From: Duganella flavida
GTDB taxonomy: Bacteria > Pseudomonadota > Gammaproteobacteria > Burkholderiales > Burkholderiaceae_D
Assembly: GCF_009857445.1 (NCBI RefSeq)
Contig: NZ_WWCN01000018.1
Coordinates: 1-64,000, forward strand
Direction of reading: 5' to 3'
DNA: 64,000 nt
Below the pieces are notes generated by a model, which did no database searches, had not been told where the DNA came from, and was given only the letters and a program-made list of their open reading frames with translations. Numbering within the stretch: the first letter of the stretch is position 1; each line of letters opens with the position of its first letter. A program made the translations under genes and the position numbers. Below are positions 50,409 to 59,285 of this stretch, one piece after another.

Positions 50409-50954
50409 ATGCCGATGACTGTCTTGACGGTGGCGGTGACGCTGCTGTATCCATTAGCAATCTGGTTCGGCCACGGACAGGTGGAGCCGCGCTGGCTGGC
50501 CGGCTTGCTGCTGCTGGCTGCGGCCACGCGCCTGCCTGCGCTGAAGCTGAGCGGCGTTGCACGCTGGTCGGTGGCCGGCGCGCTGGTGCTGGTCGGCTGC
50601 GCCATCTGGAGCAATCTGCTGCTGCCGTTAAAACTGTATCCGGTGTTGGTGAACATGGCGCTGTTGGCCGGTTTCGGCTACAGCCTGACCACGCCTATGT
50701 CCGCCGTCGAGCGCATGGCGCGTATGGGCGGACAGGATTTTCCGCCGGTGGCGCAAGCCTATATGCGCAAGGTGACGCAGGTGTGGTGCGGCTTCTTCGT
50801 GCTGAATGGCGCGATTGCTTTCGGCACCGCGTTGTGGGCGTCGGAGGCCGTGTGGTCGCTGTACACCGGCGTGGTGTCGTACGCCCTGATGGGCATTTTG
50901 TTTGGTGCGGAGTACCTGGTGCGTCTGCGATTTAAACGTTTGCATCATGTCTGA
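50409..50954 (+). CDS. Aryl polyene cluster inner-membrane protein (COG4648-like)
   Basis: The protein has 181 residues and five or six predicted helices. The recognisable family stretch is LPLKLYPVLVNMALLAGFGY followed by PMSAVERMAR. It is found almost only in aryl polyene-type clusters, function unknown; it may position the assembly enzymes at the membrane. It overlaps the AMP-ligase gene by 8 nt. Confidence 0.85.
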   Translation: MPMTVLTVAVTLLYPLAIWFGHGQVEPRWLAGLLLLAAATRLPALKLSGVARWSVAGALVLVGCAIWSNLLLPLKLYPVLVNMALLAGFGYSLTTPMSAVERMARMGGQDFPPVAQAYMRKVTQVWCGFFVLNGAIAFGTALWASEAVWSLYTGVVSYALMGILFGAEYLVRLRFKRLHHV

Positions 50955-52683
50955 CCGTATCGAGAATTTATATGCCGCGATGGCGGCCCGTCCTGCCGAC
51001 GGTGTGGTCGGCTGGCGCGGCGCAGAGCCGGTGTCCAATGCGGCGTTTTTGAAGCGCGTGCATGCGTGGCATGGTTTGCTTGCCGCGCAAGCTGGCCGCA
51101 ATTTTGCGCTTTATCTCGATGACAGCATCGAGTTTGGTGCGGCGCTGCTGGGCGCTTGGCATGCAAGGAAAACCGTGTGGCTTAGTGCCGATACCCTGCC
51201 TGCAACGTGCCAGTTGTTGCTGCCATCGGTAGATGGTTTCCTCGGCGAGTTTCCGGCCTACTGCGCACCGCTGCAGCCGGCTGCGGAGCCTTCGCCGGCT
51301 GCGGCCTTGGCGCGGAGTCTCCGTGGCGACTTGCCTGCTCTTGTGGTGTTCACGTCCGGCAGCACCGGCGCAGCGCAAGCGATTCCAAAAAAACTGTCGC
51401 AGATGGCGAGCGAGGTGGAAACGCTGGACGTGTTGTTCGGCGCACGCGCCGGCGACGCCTCGGTGTGGGCCACGGTGTCGCACCAGCACATTTACGGCCT
51501 GCTGTTCAAGGTGCTGTGGCCTTTGACCACTTGCCGAGGCATCCACGCCCAGAGCGTGATCTATCCTGAAGAACTGGCGCCGGCGCTGGGCGCAGCACCT
51601 TGCGTGCTAGTGGCCAGCCCCGCGCACTTGAAGCGCTTGCCGGATCATCTGGACTGGCGCGGCGCCGCTGGTATGCTGCGCGCGGTGTTTTCGTCCGGCG
51701 GTCCGCTGGCGCCGGATGCGGCGCTGGCTGCGGGTGCCTTGCTAGGCACCGTGCCGGTGGAAGTGTATGGCAGTTCGGAGACCGGCGGCGTCGCATGGCG
51801 CCAGCGTGCATCCATTGACGACAATGCATGGACGCCGTTCCCCACGGTGCAATGGCGATTGAACGAAGAAGACAGCACGCTGGAAGTGCGCTCGCCGCAC
51901 CTGCCGGACGACGATTGGCTGGCGCTGGCCGACCGCGCCGAACGTGTCGAGCGCACCGGCGAACAGCGCTTCCTGCTGCAAGGCCGGCGCGATCGCATAG
52001 TCAAGATTGAAGAGAAACGCATCTCGCTGGACGGCGTGGAAGCTGCGTTGATCGCCTCCGGCCTCGCCGCTGAAGCGCGCATGCTGCTGTGCGAACCGGA
52101 TGGCGGCATGCGCCAGCGCTTGGCCGCCTTTGTCGTGCCGAGCGCACAAGGCCGCGCAGTGCTGGACGGCGAAGGCAAAGCGGCGCTGAACAACCGCCTG
52201 CGCGCAGTGCTGGCGACGGTGGTGGAAGCCGTCGCGCTGCCACGCCGCTGGCGTTATCTGGACCAGATGCCGGTCAACACCCAAGGCAAGACCACCATGC
52301 AGGCCTTGCTCGCGCTGCTCGGCGATGAACGCCCGCAGTTCCCGTACATGCGCGAACTGGCGCAAGAGCCGTGCCGCGTGGAACTGGAAATTATCGCGCC
52401 CGCCAACCTGCTGTACTTCGACGGCCACTTCGACGTCGCGCCGATTTTGCCGGGCGTGGTGCAAGTCGACTGGGCGATCCACTACGGCCGCCAGTACTTC
52501 GCGCTGCCGCCGGCATTCAAAGGCATGCAGCAGCTGAAGTTCCAGCAAGTAGTGGTGCCGGGTGTGCCGGTGCAGCTGGAGCTGGCGCATGACGCAGTCA
52601 AAGGCAGCCTGCAATTCCGCTACGTGTCGGACGCCGGGCAGCACGCCAGCGGCCGTATTCTGTTCGGGAACGGCGATGTTTAA
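50947..52683 (+). CDS. AMP-dependent acyl-ACP ligase fused to a hotdog dehydratase
   Basis: The protein has 578 residues from ATG 50947. Residues about 1-455 form an AMP-binding enzyme with VVFTSGSTG as the P-loop and SSETGGVAWR in the adenylation core. It would activate the aromatic starter acid and load it on an ACP (role of ApeH). Residues about 470-578 form a FabA/FabZ-like hotdog domain with the catalytic-type motif FDGHFDVAPILPGVVQ (H494), the role of the separate ApeI dehydratase in E. coli. The fusion joins starter loading and dehydration in one chain. It overlaps both neighbours by 8 nt. Confidence 0.9.
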   Translation: MSDRIENLYAAMAARPADGVVGWRGAEPVSNAAFLKRVHAWHGLLAAQAGRNFALYLDDSIEFGAALLGAWHARKTVWLSADTLPATCQLLLPSVDGFLGEFPAYCAPLQPAAEPSPAAALARSLRGDLPALVVFTSGSTGAAQAIPKKLSQMASEVETLDVLFGARAGDASVWATVSHQHIYGLLFKVLWPLTTCRGIHAQSVIYPEELAPALGAAPCVLVASPAHLKRLPDHLDWRGAAGMLRAVFSSGGPLAPDAALAAGALLGTVPVEVYGSSETGGVAWRQRASIDDNAWTPFPTVQWRLNEEDSTLEVRSPHLPDDDWLALADRAERVERTGEQRFLLQGRRDRIVKIEEKRISLDGVEAALIASGLAAEARMLLCEPDGGMRQRLAAFVVPSAQGRAVLDGEGKAALNNRLRAVLATVVEAVALPRRWRYLDQMPVNTQGKTTMQALLALLGDERPQFPYMRELAQEPCRVELEIIAPANLLYFDGHFDVAPILPGVVQVDWAIHYGRQYFALPPAFKGMQQLKFQQVVVPGVPVQLELAHDAVKGSLQFRYVSDAGQHASGRILFGNGDV

Positions 52684-53419
52684 GCCGGTCGTTGTGGTCC
52701 CGGTCTACAACCACGAACACGCCATCGGCGCAGTGCTGGCCGGCTTGCTGCGTCATGGCGTGCCGTGCATGCTGGTGGACGACGGCAGTTCTGCCGCCTG
52801 CGCCGCCGTGCTGGACGAACTGGCGCGCGAGCATGCGGCGAGCGTGGAGCTGGTGCGCCTGCCGCACAATCAAGGCAAGGGCGCGGCGGTGCTGGCCGGC
52901 TTCCGCCAGGCCGCGCTGCATGGTTACACGCACGTGCTGCAAATCGACGCCGACGGCCAGCACGATACCGGCGACGTGCCGGCGTTCCTGGCGTTGGCAG
53001 AAGCCCATCCGCAGGCCATCATCAGCGGCCATCCGGTGTACGACGAGTCGGTACCGAAGGCCCGCTTGTACGGTCGCTACGCCACCCATATCTGGGTCTG
53101 GATCAATACCCTGTCGCTGGAAATCCGCGATTCCATGTGCGGCTTCCGCGTCTATCCGATAGCGCCGGTCAACGCACTGGCGGCGCGCCATGCGATAGGC
53201 GTACGGATGAATTTTGATACCGACATCATTGTGCGCCTGTTCTGGGACGGCCTGCGCGTGATTAACCTCGGCACCCGCGTGTCGTATCCGGCGGACGGCG
53301 TATCGCACTTCCGCGTCTTGCGCGACAATGTGCTGATCTCGTGGATGCACACGGTGCTGTTCTTCGGCATGCTGCCGCGCATACCCAAACTGCTGGCGCG
53401 GAAATGGCAAACCCGATGA
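52676..53419 (+). CDS. Family 2 glycosyltransferase of the aryl polyene cluster
   Basis: The protein has 247 residues from ATG 52676. The GT2 fold shows VVVPVYNHEHA at the N-terminus, LVDDGSS and QIDADGQHD as nucleotide-sugar and metal motifs. A hydrophobic C-terminal segment (DNVLISWMHTVLFFGMLP) may touch the membrane. It probably adds a sugar linking the polyene to its lipid anchor; in E. coli this domain and the following acyltransferase are related to one cluster protein. The donor sugar is unknown. Confidence 0.9.
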   Translation: MFKPVVVVPVYNHEHAIGAVLAGLLRHGVPCMLVDDGSSAACAAVLDELAREHAASVELVRLPHNQGKGAAVLAGFRQAALHGYTHVLQIDADGQHDTGDVPAFLALAEAHPQAIISGHPVYDESVPKARLYGRYATHIWVWINTLSLEIRDSMCGFRVYPIAPVNALAARHAIGVRMNFDTDIIVRLFWDGLRVINLGTRVSYPADGVSHFRVLRDNVLISWMHTVLFFGMLPRIPKLLARKWQTR

Positions 53420-54357
53420 GCGCACGCGGTTTGCACTGGGCATCGATCAACGAAATCAGTTTCGTGGCTGGCATGCGCCTGCTGTTCTGGATCTGCCGGG
53501 TGTTCGGCCGCTGGCCGTTCCGTGTGGTGCTGTATCCTGTGCTGGCGTGGTATGTAGCGACCAAGCCGCTGCCGCGCCGTGCCTCGCGCGACTACCTGCA
53601 ACGTGTGTCGGCGCGCAGCGGCACGCGCTTGCCGGGTGTGCTGCACCACTTTGCTGCATTCGGCGAGAGCATTCTCGACAAAATGCTGCTGTGGGGCGGC
53701 TTGTTCAAACTGGATCAGGTGGAACTGCATGGCGGTGAACTGATTACTGAAGCAGTGGCTGCGGGCAAGGGCGGTTTGCTGATCTGCGCCCACCTCGGCA
53801 ACCTGGAACTGTGCCGCGTACTGTCGCGCCAGCGCAGTGACCTCAAACTGACGGTGTTGGTGCATACCAAACACGCGCAAGCCTTCAACGACATGCTGGG
53901 CCGCCTGAATCCGGAGAGCCAGCTGAATTTGATGCAGGTGACCGAGATGACGCCGGCCACCGCCATGCTGCTGTCCGAGCGCGTGGCGCGTGGCGAGCTG
54001 GTAGTCATCGCCGGTGACCGAGTGCCGGTGTCGCATAATCCGCGCGTGGCGGTGGCGGAATTTCTTGGCGCGCCGGCGGCGTTCCCGGTTGGTCCCTACG
54101 TGCTGGCCAGCGTGCTGCGTTGCCCGGTATTCCTGCTGTTCTCGATCCGCAATGGCGACAAGTCGGAAGTACATTTTGAACGCTTCCGCGACGAAGTTCG
54201 CGTTCCGCGCCAAGGCCGCGACGCCGCGCTGGCTGAATTGGCTGCGGACTATGCGCGCCGTCTCGAACACTACACACTGCGCGCGCCGCTGCAGTGGTTT
54301 AACTATTACGATTTCTGGCATTTACCTGAACTGGAACCATCCGATGCACCTCGCTGA
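53404..54357 (+). CDS. LpxL/HtrB-type acyltransferase of the aryl polyene cluster
   Basis: The protein has 317 residues from ATG 53404 (16-nt overlap); an alternative ATG at 53416 would give a 4-nt ATGA overlap and shorten it by 4. The lysophospholipid acyltransferase domain has LICAHLGNLELCRVL (the HX4E-like motif) and ends WFNYYDFW, as in lipid A late acyltransferases. It probably transfers an acyl or polyene chain during anchoring to the outer membrane. Confidence 0.88.
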   Translation: MANPMSARGLHWASINEISFVAGMRLLFWICRVFGRWPFRVVLYPVLAWYVATKPLPRRASRDYLQRVSARSGTRLPGVLHHFAAFGESILDKMLLWGGLFKLDQVELHGGELITEAVAAGKGGLLICAHLGNLELCRVLSRQRSDLKLTVLVHTKHAQAFNDMLGRLNPESQLNLMQVTEMTPATAMLLSERVARGELVVIAGDRVPVSHNPRVAVAEFLGAPAAFPVGPYVLASVLRCPVFLLFSIRNGDKSEVHFERFRDEVRVPRQGRDAALAELAADYARRLEHYTLRAPLQWFNYYDFWHLPELEPSDAPR

Positions 54358-55909
54358 CATCGCTCAACTCAATAACACGCCGCGCACCGTGCGCTTCGAC
54401 CAAAGCCGTCTGACGATCGAAGACATCGTCGATATCGCACAAGGCCGCGCCAACGCCGCGCTGTCGGACGATCCAACGTTCCGCGCCGCCATCCAGCGCG
54501 GTGCCGATTTCCTCGACCGCCTGCTGCGCGAGGACGGCACTATCTACGGCGTCACCACCGGCTATGGCGACTCGTGCACTGTGAACGTGCCGCTGGCGCT
54601 GGTGCCGGAACTGCCGCACCACCTGTACACCTACCACGGCGTCGGCTTGGGTGAGTATTTCACGCCGCCGCAGACCCGCGCCATCCTGGCTGCGCGTCTG
54701 GCGTCGCTGAGCAAAGGCTATTCGGGCGTGAGCGTGGAACTGCTGCTGCAGATCACCCGCCTGCTGGATGCTGGCCTGCTGCCACTGATTCCATCGGAAG
54801 GCTCGGTCGGCGCTAGCGGCGACCTGACGCCGCTGTCCTATCTGGCGGCGGTACTGTGCGGCGAGCGCGAAGTATGGCGCAACGGCGTGCAAGTGCCGGC
54901 GGCGCAAGCATTGCAGGAAGCTGGCATCACGCCGCTGCGTTTGCGTCCGAAAGAGGGCCTGGCCATCATGAACGGCACTGCTGTCATGACGGCGCTGGCC
55001 TGCGTGGCTTACGGCCGCGCCGAATACCTCACCAAACTGGCGACCCGCATTACCGCGATGGCATCGTTTGCGATGGACGGTAACGCGCACCACTTCGACG
55101 AAGTGCTGTTCTCGGCCAAGCCGCACGAGGGCATGCAGCAGGTGGCCGCGTGGCTGCGCACCGACCTACCGACCGACCAGTGGGAACGCAACGGCAAGCG
55201 TCTGCAGGACCGCTACTCGATCCGCTGCGCGCCGCACGTGATCGGCGTGCTGGCCGACGCCATGCCGCTGTTCCGCACCATGATCGAGAATGAGCTGAAT
55301 AGCGCCAACGACAATCCGTTGATCGATGCCGATAACGAGCGTGTGCTGCACGGTGGTCATTTCTACGGAGGTCATATCGCTTTCGCCATGGACGGCATGA
55401 AGAACGCGGTCGCCAACCTGGCCGACCTGCTGGATCGCCAGATGGCGCTGCTGGTGGATAGCCGCTACAACCACGGCCTGCCGGCCAACCTGTCCGGCGC
55501 CAAGGGCGAGCGCGCACCGATCAACCATGGCTTGAAAGCCTTGCAGATCAGCGCTTCGGCGTGGACGGCGGAAGCGTTGAAGGGCACCATGCCGGCTTCG
55601 GTGTTCTCGCGGTCGACCGAATGCCACAACCAGGACAAAGTCAGCATGGGTACCATCGCCGCGCGTGACTGCCTGCGCGTGTTGGACCTGACCGAACAAG
55701 TGGTGGCAGCCTTGCTGATCACCGTGCGCCAAGGCGTGTGGCTGCGTCAGCAAGTTAGCTCTGAGTTGCAACCGCAGGCCGCACTGTCGGCGATGCAGGC
55801 GGCGCTGGAAAACGACATCCAGCCGGTGGTGGAAGACCGCCGCCTGGAACCGGACCTGCGCCTGATGCTGGAGCGTATCCGTGCGCAGGCATGGGAGCTG
55901 TATGCGTAA
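54344..55909 (+). CDS. MIO-type aromatic amino acid ammonia-lyase (HAL/TAL family)
   Basis: The protein has 521 residues. The MIO cofactor forms from A157-S158-G159 (GSVGASGDLTPL), and the catalytic Tyr is Y68 (IYGVTTGYGDS). The substrate-selectivity position reads Tyr97-His98 (LYTYHGVGLG), neither the Ser-His of typical HutH nor the His-Leu of the best-known TAL. No other hut genes are near. In this cluster the useful product would be a cinnamic-type acid, such as 4-hydroxycinnamate from tyrosine, as starter for the AMP-ligase. Family certain, substrate inferred. 14-nt overlap with the acyltransferase gene. Confidence 0.92.
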   Translation: MHLADIAQLNNTPRTVRFDQSRLTIEDIVDIAQGRANAALSDDPTFRAAIQRGADFLDRLLREDGTIYGVTTGYGDSCTVNVPLALVPELPHHLYTYHGVGLGEYFTPPQTRAILAARLASLSKGYSGVSVELLLQITRLLDAGLLPLIPSEGSVGASGDLTPLSYLAAVLCGEREVWRNGVQVPAAQALQEAGITPLRLRPKEGLAIMNGTAVMTALACVAYGRAEYLTKLATRITAMASFAMDGNAHHFDEVLFSAKPHEGMQQVAAWLRTDLPTDQWERNGKRLQDRYSIRCAPHVIGVLADAMPLFRTMIENELNSANDNPLIDADNERVLHGGHFYGGHIAFAMDGMKNAVANLADLLDRQMALLVDSRYNHGLPANLSGAKGERAPINHGLKALQISASAWTAEALKGTMPASVFSRSTECHNQDKVSMGTIAARDCLRVLDLTEQVVAALLITVRQGVWLRQQVSSELQPQAALSAMQAALENDIQPVVEDRRLEPDLRLMLERIRAQAWELYA

Positions 55910-56342
55910 GCAAAAAGAAAGCCGCTGGTTTGCGGAAGTCGAGATGCAGGTCCAGTTCTTCGACCTGGACCCGATGGAGATTGTCTGGCACGGGCGCTAC
56001 GTCAAGTACCTGGAAGTGGTGCGCTGCGCCTTGCTCGATAAGATAGGCTACAACTACCCGCAGATGAAGGAGTCCGGCTATGCGTGGCCGGTAATCGACA
56101 TGCAGCTGCGGTATGTGGGTTCGGCCACCTTCGGCCAAAAACTTAAGCTGCGCGCCGATATCGTTGAGTGGGAAAATCGTCTGAAGATCGATTACCTGAT
56201 CACCGATGCGGAAACCGGCAAGCGCCTGAACCGCGCCAGCACGGTCATGGTGGCCGTCGATATCGCCACCAAGGAGATGTGCTACGTGTCGCCGCCGGTG
56301 CTGTTTGAAAAACTGGGGATCTCGCCTGATGAACAAGTTTAA
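55902..56342 (+). CDS. 4HBT-type acyl thioesterase of the aryl polyene cluster
   Basis: The protein has 146 residues from ATG 55902 (8-nt overlap). A single hotdog domain carries the 4-hydroxybenzoyl-CoA thioesterase motif VQFFDLDPMEIVWHGRYVKY with the catalytic Asp. It matches the thioesterase role (ApeK) that releases the chain or edits mis-loaded ACP. Next to the ammonia-lyase, it is coupled by overlap. Confidence 0.9.
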   Translation: MRKQKESRWFAEVEMQVQFFDLDPMEIVWHGRYVKYLEVVRCALLDKIGYNYPQMKESGYAWPVIDMQLRYVGSATFGQKLKLRADIVEWENRLKIDYLITDAETGKRLNRASTVMVAVDIATKEMCYVSPPVLFEKLGISPDEQV

Positions 56343-56937
56343 ATACGCTATCGCTGCTGCCTTGCTGGCCGGCGCCACTTGCGCGCAGGCCGCTATTCCG
56401 GCGGCTAAAATCCAGGCCATGCTGGCCAAGCCGGCGCTGATGTGCGGCCGCTTCGACCAGACCAAGCAACTGGCCGGCATGAAAAAGCCGCTGGCTTCCG
56501 AAGGCCGCTTCTGCGTCATCGCCGGCAAGGGCGTGTTGTGGCGCACGCTGAAGCCTTTCCCTAGCACGCTGCGTTTGACGCGCGACGAAATCGTCAATTA
56601 TCAGGGTGACCGCGTGGCCATGCGTCTCGACGCCAAGACCGAACCGACGGTACGCATGATTAACAACGTGCTGTTTTCGCTGCTGTCCGGCGACCTCGGA
56701 CAACTCGATACGCTGTTTGACGGCGACGGCACGGTGGACGTCAACAGCTGGAGCGTGGCGCTGAAGCCGCGCCAGGCCGCGCTGGAAAAAGCCATCGGCA
56801 CCATCAAACTGGATGGCGGCGCTTACGTCAAATCCATCGTCATGAGCGAGGGTAGCGGCGACCGTACCACCATCGTCTTCTCCGACATCAAAACCGGTGA
56901 GGGTGCGATGAGCAAGGAAGAGGCAGCGCTGTTTTGA
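56329..56937 (+). CDS. LolA-like periplasmic carrier of the aryl polyene cluster
   Basis: The protein has 202 residues from ATG 56329. The signal peptide is about residues 1-21 (CAQA). The mature domain is a beta-sheet protein of the outer-membrane-lipoprotein-carrier type, with LASEGRFCVIAGKGVLWRTL and MSEGSGDRTTIVFSDI. In aryl polyene clusters this protein is thought to carry the lipid-linked product across the periplasm. 14-nt overlap with the thioesterase gene. Confidence 0.88.
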   Translation: MNKFKYAIAAALLAGATCAQAAIPAAKIQAMLAKPALMCGRFDQTKQLAGMKKPLASEGRFCVIAGKGVLWRTLKPFPSTLRLTRDEIVNYQGDRVAMRLDAKTEPTVRMINNVLFSLLSGDLGQLDTLFDGDGTVDVNSWSVALKPRQAALEKAIGTIKLDGGAYVKSIVMSEGSGDRTTIVFSDIKTGEGAMSKEEAALF

Positions 56938-59285
56938 CACGCACCAGACAACTCGCGCTGTTGTGGGCACTGGTGGTCTGCCTGCTGCTGGGCCATAACG
57001 TCTATCTGTGGGCGATCAAGCGCATCGTGCCGGATACCGACATCATGGCGCTGCTACCGGTTCAGGAGCGCGACCCAGTGTTGCAGGCGTCGTTCAGCCA
57101 CATGGTGGATGCAGCGCAGCAGCGGGTAGTGGTGCTGGTCGGCGCGGCGGAATGGGCCGACGCCCAACGCGCCGCCGATGCCTATAGTGGCGTACTGGCC
57201 ACCCGCAAGGATCTGCTGGAGACGACATCGGCCAGCGAGCAGACGCAGAGTGAATGGCTGTCGCTATTCCAGCAGCATCGACTGACGCTGTTGACGGCGC
57301 AGCAGGAGCAGCAGCTGCGCGAGCAGCCGACGCAATTTTGGCTTGAAACCGCGTTGGCTAAATTGTATGCGCCGTTCGGCGGCCCAAAACTCGGTTCGTG
57401 GCAGGAAGATCCTTTCGACCTGTTCACCGGCTGGGTGCAGGAGCGAGCGCAGGAGACACCGGTGCGTCCTCGCGACGGCCATTTGTTTGTGGCGGATGCG
57501 CAGCGCGAGTATGTGCTGCTGCCGTTGACGCTCAAGGTGCCTGCGCTGTCGATGACGGCGCAGGACACCGTGCTGCCACTGCTGCAGCAGGCGACAGCGG
57601 CGGCGCGCGCTGCAGCGCCGGGCGTAGAGCTTATTCACGCCGGCGTGATCCTGCATGCTGCCAATGCCAGCGCGCAGGCCAGCGGCGAGGTTTCGACCAT
57701 CGGTATCGGCTCGCTGCTTGGCATCGTGCTGCTGATGTGGTTTGCCTTCCGTTCCTTGAAGCCGATCGCGCTGATCCTGCTGTCGATCGGTATCGGCAGC
57801 CTTGGCGCACTGTCGGTGTGTTGGCTGCTGTTCGGCCGTATCCATCTCATGACGCTGGTGTTCGGCGCCAGCTTGATCGGCGTGGCCCAGGACTATGGCA
57901 TCTACTTCCTGTGCAACCGCCTGTCGGTTGACCAGCAGCTGGATTCCCCAGCGTTGCTGAAACGCCTGCTGCCGGGCCTCGGCCTGACGCTGCTGGCGGC
58001 GGTGATCGGCTACATGGGTTTGGCGCTGACGCCATTCCCTGGCTTGCGCCAGATGGCCGTGTTCTCGGCACTGGGGCTGGTGTTTGCCTGGCTGACGGTG
58101 GTGTGCTGGTTCCCGGCGTTGATCAACAGCCGTTCGCTGAAGAGCGGCGGTTTGGTGCGTCATTACGGCGCGGCCTTGCAGCGCTGGCCTTTGCTGCGCA
58201 TGAACCGCGCGACGCTGGCGGGCGCGGTGGTCTTCGCGCTGCTGGCTGCGTATGGCGTCAGCCGTCTTGGCGTCAATGACGATATCCGCCAGCTGCAAAA
58301 TCCGCCCAAGCACCTGATCAACGACCAGATTAAATTGAGCAAGCTGCTGGACGCGCCAACGCCGGTGCAGTACTTCCTGGTGCGTGGCGCGTCGGCGGAA
58401 CAGGTGCTGCAACGCGAAGAACAATTGAAGCAGAAGCTCGATCACTTCGTCACCTCGAAACAGCTGACCGGCTATCAGGCCATGTCGAACTGGGTGCCGT
58501 CGATGCGGACGCAAGCCGCACGCCGCGCCTTGATTGAAGCGAAGCTGCTGGCCGATGGTGGCCCGTTGCAGGCCATCGCCGCGCAAACCGGCGAAGATGC
58601 GCAATGGGTGGCGGCCACCCGTGCCGGCCTGCTGGCCGCCGCCGCGCCGCTGTCGTTGGAAGCTTTCCTGCAATCGCCGGCCAGCGAGCCGTGGCGCCAT
58701 TTGTGGTTGGGCGAAAGCCATGGCATTTACGCCAGCATCGTCGCGCTGCGTGGTATGAGTAATGCAGCGGCGCTGCAGGTGCAACAGGCATCGAACGGCA
58801 CGGAGGGCGTGCAGTGGGTCGATAAGGTGGCAGAGATTTCCTCGGTGCTGGGCCGCTATCGCCACGATATGAGCTGGGTGCTGCTGGGTGCTTACGGGGT
58901 GGTGTTTGCGCTGCTGTTCGCGCGCTATCGCGGCCGCACCTGGCGCGTGCTGGCGCCGACCGCGCTGGCCAGCATCATCACGCTAGCGCTGCTCGGCTAC
59001 ACCGGCCAGTCTTTGCAGCTGTTCCATGTGTTGGCCTTGATGCTGCTGCTGGGCGTGGGTGTCGACTACGGCATCTTCATGCAGGAGCATCCGGGGCGGC
59101 GTGATCCGACGCCATGGCTGGCGGTTGGCATGTCGGCGGCGAACACGCTGCTGTCGTTTGGTTTACTGGGCCTAAGTTCGACGCCAGCCTTGCAGGCCTT
59201 CGGCCGCACGATGCTGTTGGGGTGCGCGCTGGCCTGGCTGCTGGTCCCTTGTTTTGGTTCTATCGAAGAAAGCACGCATGAGTGA
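56934..59285 (+). CDS. MMPL/RND-superfamily exporter of the aryl polyene lipid
   Basis: The protein has 783 residues and starts at TTG 56934 inside the preceding TGA (TTGA), with AAGAGG about 10 nt upstream; no nearer ATG would keep the first helix. The pattern is helix 1 (about 6-27), a periplasmic domain, a five-helix bundle, then a second repeat of a periplasmic domain and five helices, as in MMPL proteins and the hopanoid exporter HpnN. GVAQDYGIYFL and GVGVDYGIFM carry the proton-relay-type Asp residues. It most likely moves the finished lipid out of the inner membrane to the LolA-like carrier. Confidence 0.92.
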   Translation: MTRTRQLALLWALVVCLLLGHNVYLWAIKRIVPDTDIMALLPVQERDPVLQASFSHMVDAAQQRVVVLVGAAEWADAQRAADAYSGVLATRKDLLETTSASEQTQSEWLSLFQQHRLTLLTAQQEQQLREQPTQFWLETALAKLYAPFGGPKLGSWQEDPFDLFTGWVQERAQETPVRPRDGHLFVADAQREYVLLPLTLKVPALSMTAQDTVLPLLQQATAAARAAAPGVELIHAGVILHAANASAQASGEVSTIGIGSLLGIVLLMWFAFRSLKPIALILLSIGIGSLGALSVCWLLFGRIHLMTLVFGASLIGVAQDYGIYFLCNRLSVDQQLDSPALLKRLLPGLGLTLLAAVIGYMGLALTPFPGLRQMAVFSALGLVFAWLTVVCWFPALINSRSLKSGGLVRHYGAALQRWPLLRMNRATLAGAVVFALLAAYGVSRLGVNDDIRQLQNPPKHLINDQIKLSKLLDAPTPVQYFLVRGASAEQVLQREEQLKQKLDHFVTSKQLTGYQAMSNWVPSMRTQAARRALIEAKLLADGGPLQAIAAQTGEDAQWVAATRAGLLAAAAPLSLEAFLQSPASEPWRHLWLGESHGIYASIVALRGMSNAAALQVQQASNGTEGVQWVDKVAEISSVLGRYRHDMSWVLLGAYGVVFALLFARYRGRTWRVLAPTALASIITLALLGYTGQSLQLFHVLALMLLLGVGVDYGIFMQEHPGRRDPTPWLAVGMSAANTLLSFGLLGLSSTPALQAFGRTMLLGCALAWLLVPCFGSIEESTHE

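Noticed and set aside
57264..58865. A 533-codon minus-strand open frame inside the MMPL exporter gene
   Set aside because: Gln/Arg/His-rich antisense frame with no start signal, opposite a complete 783-residue transporter.
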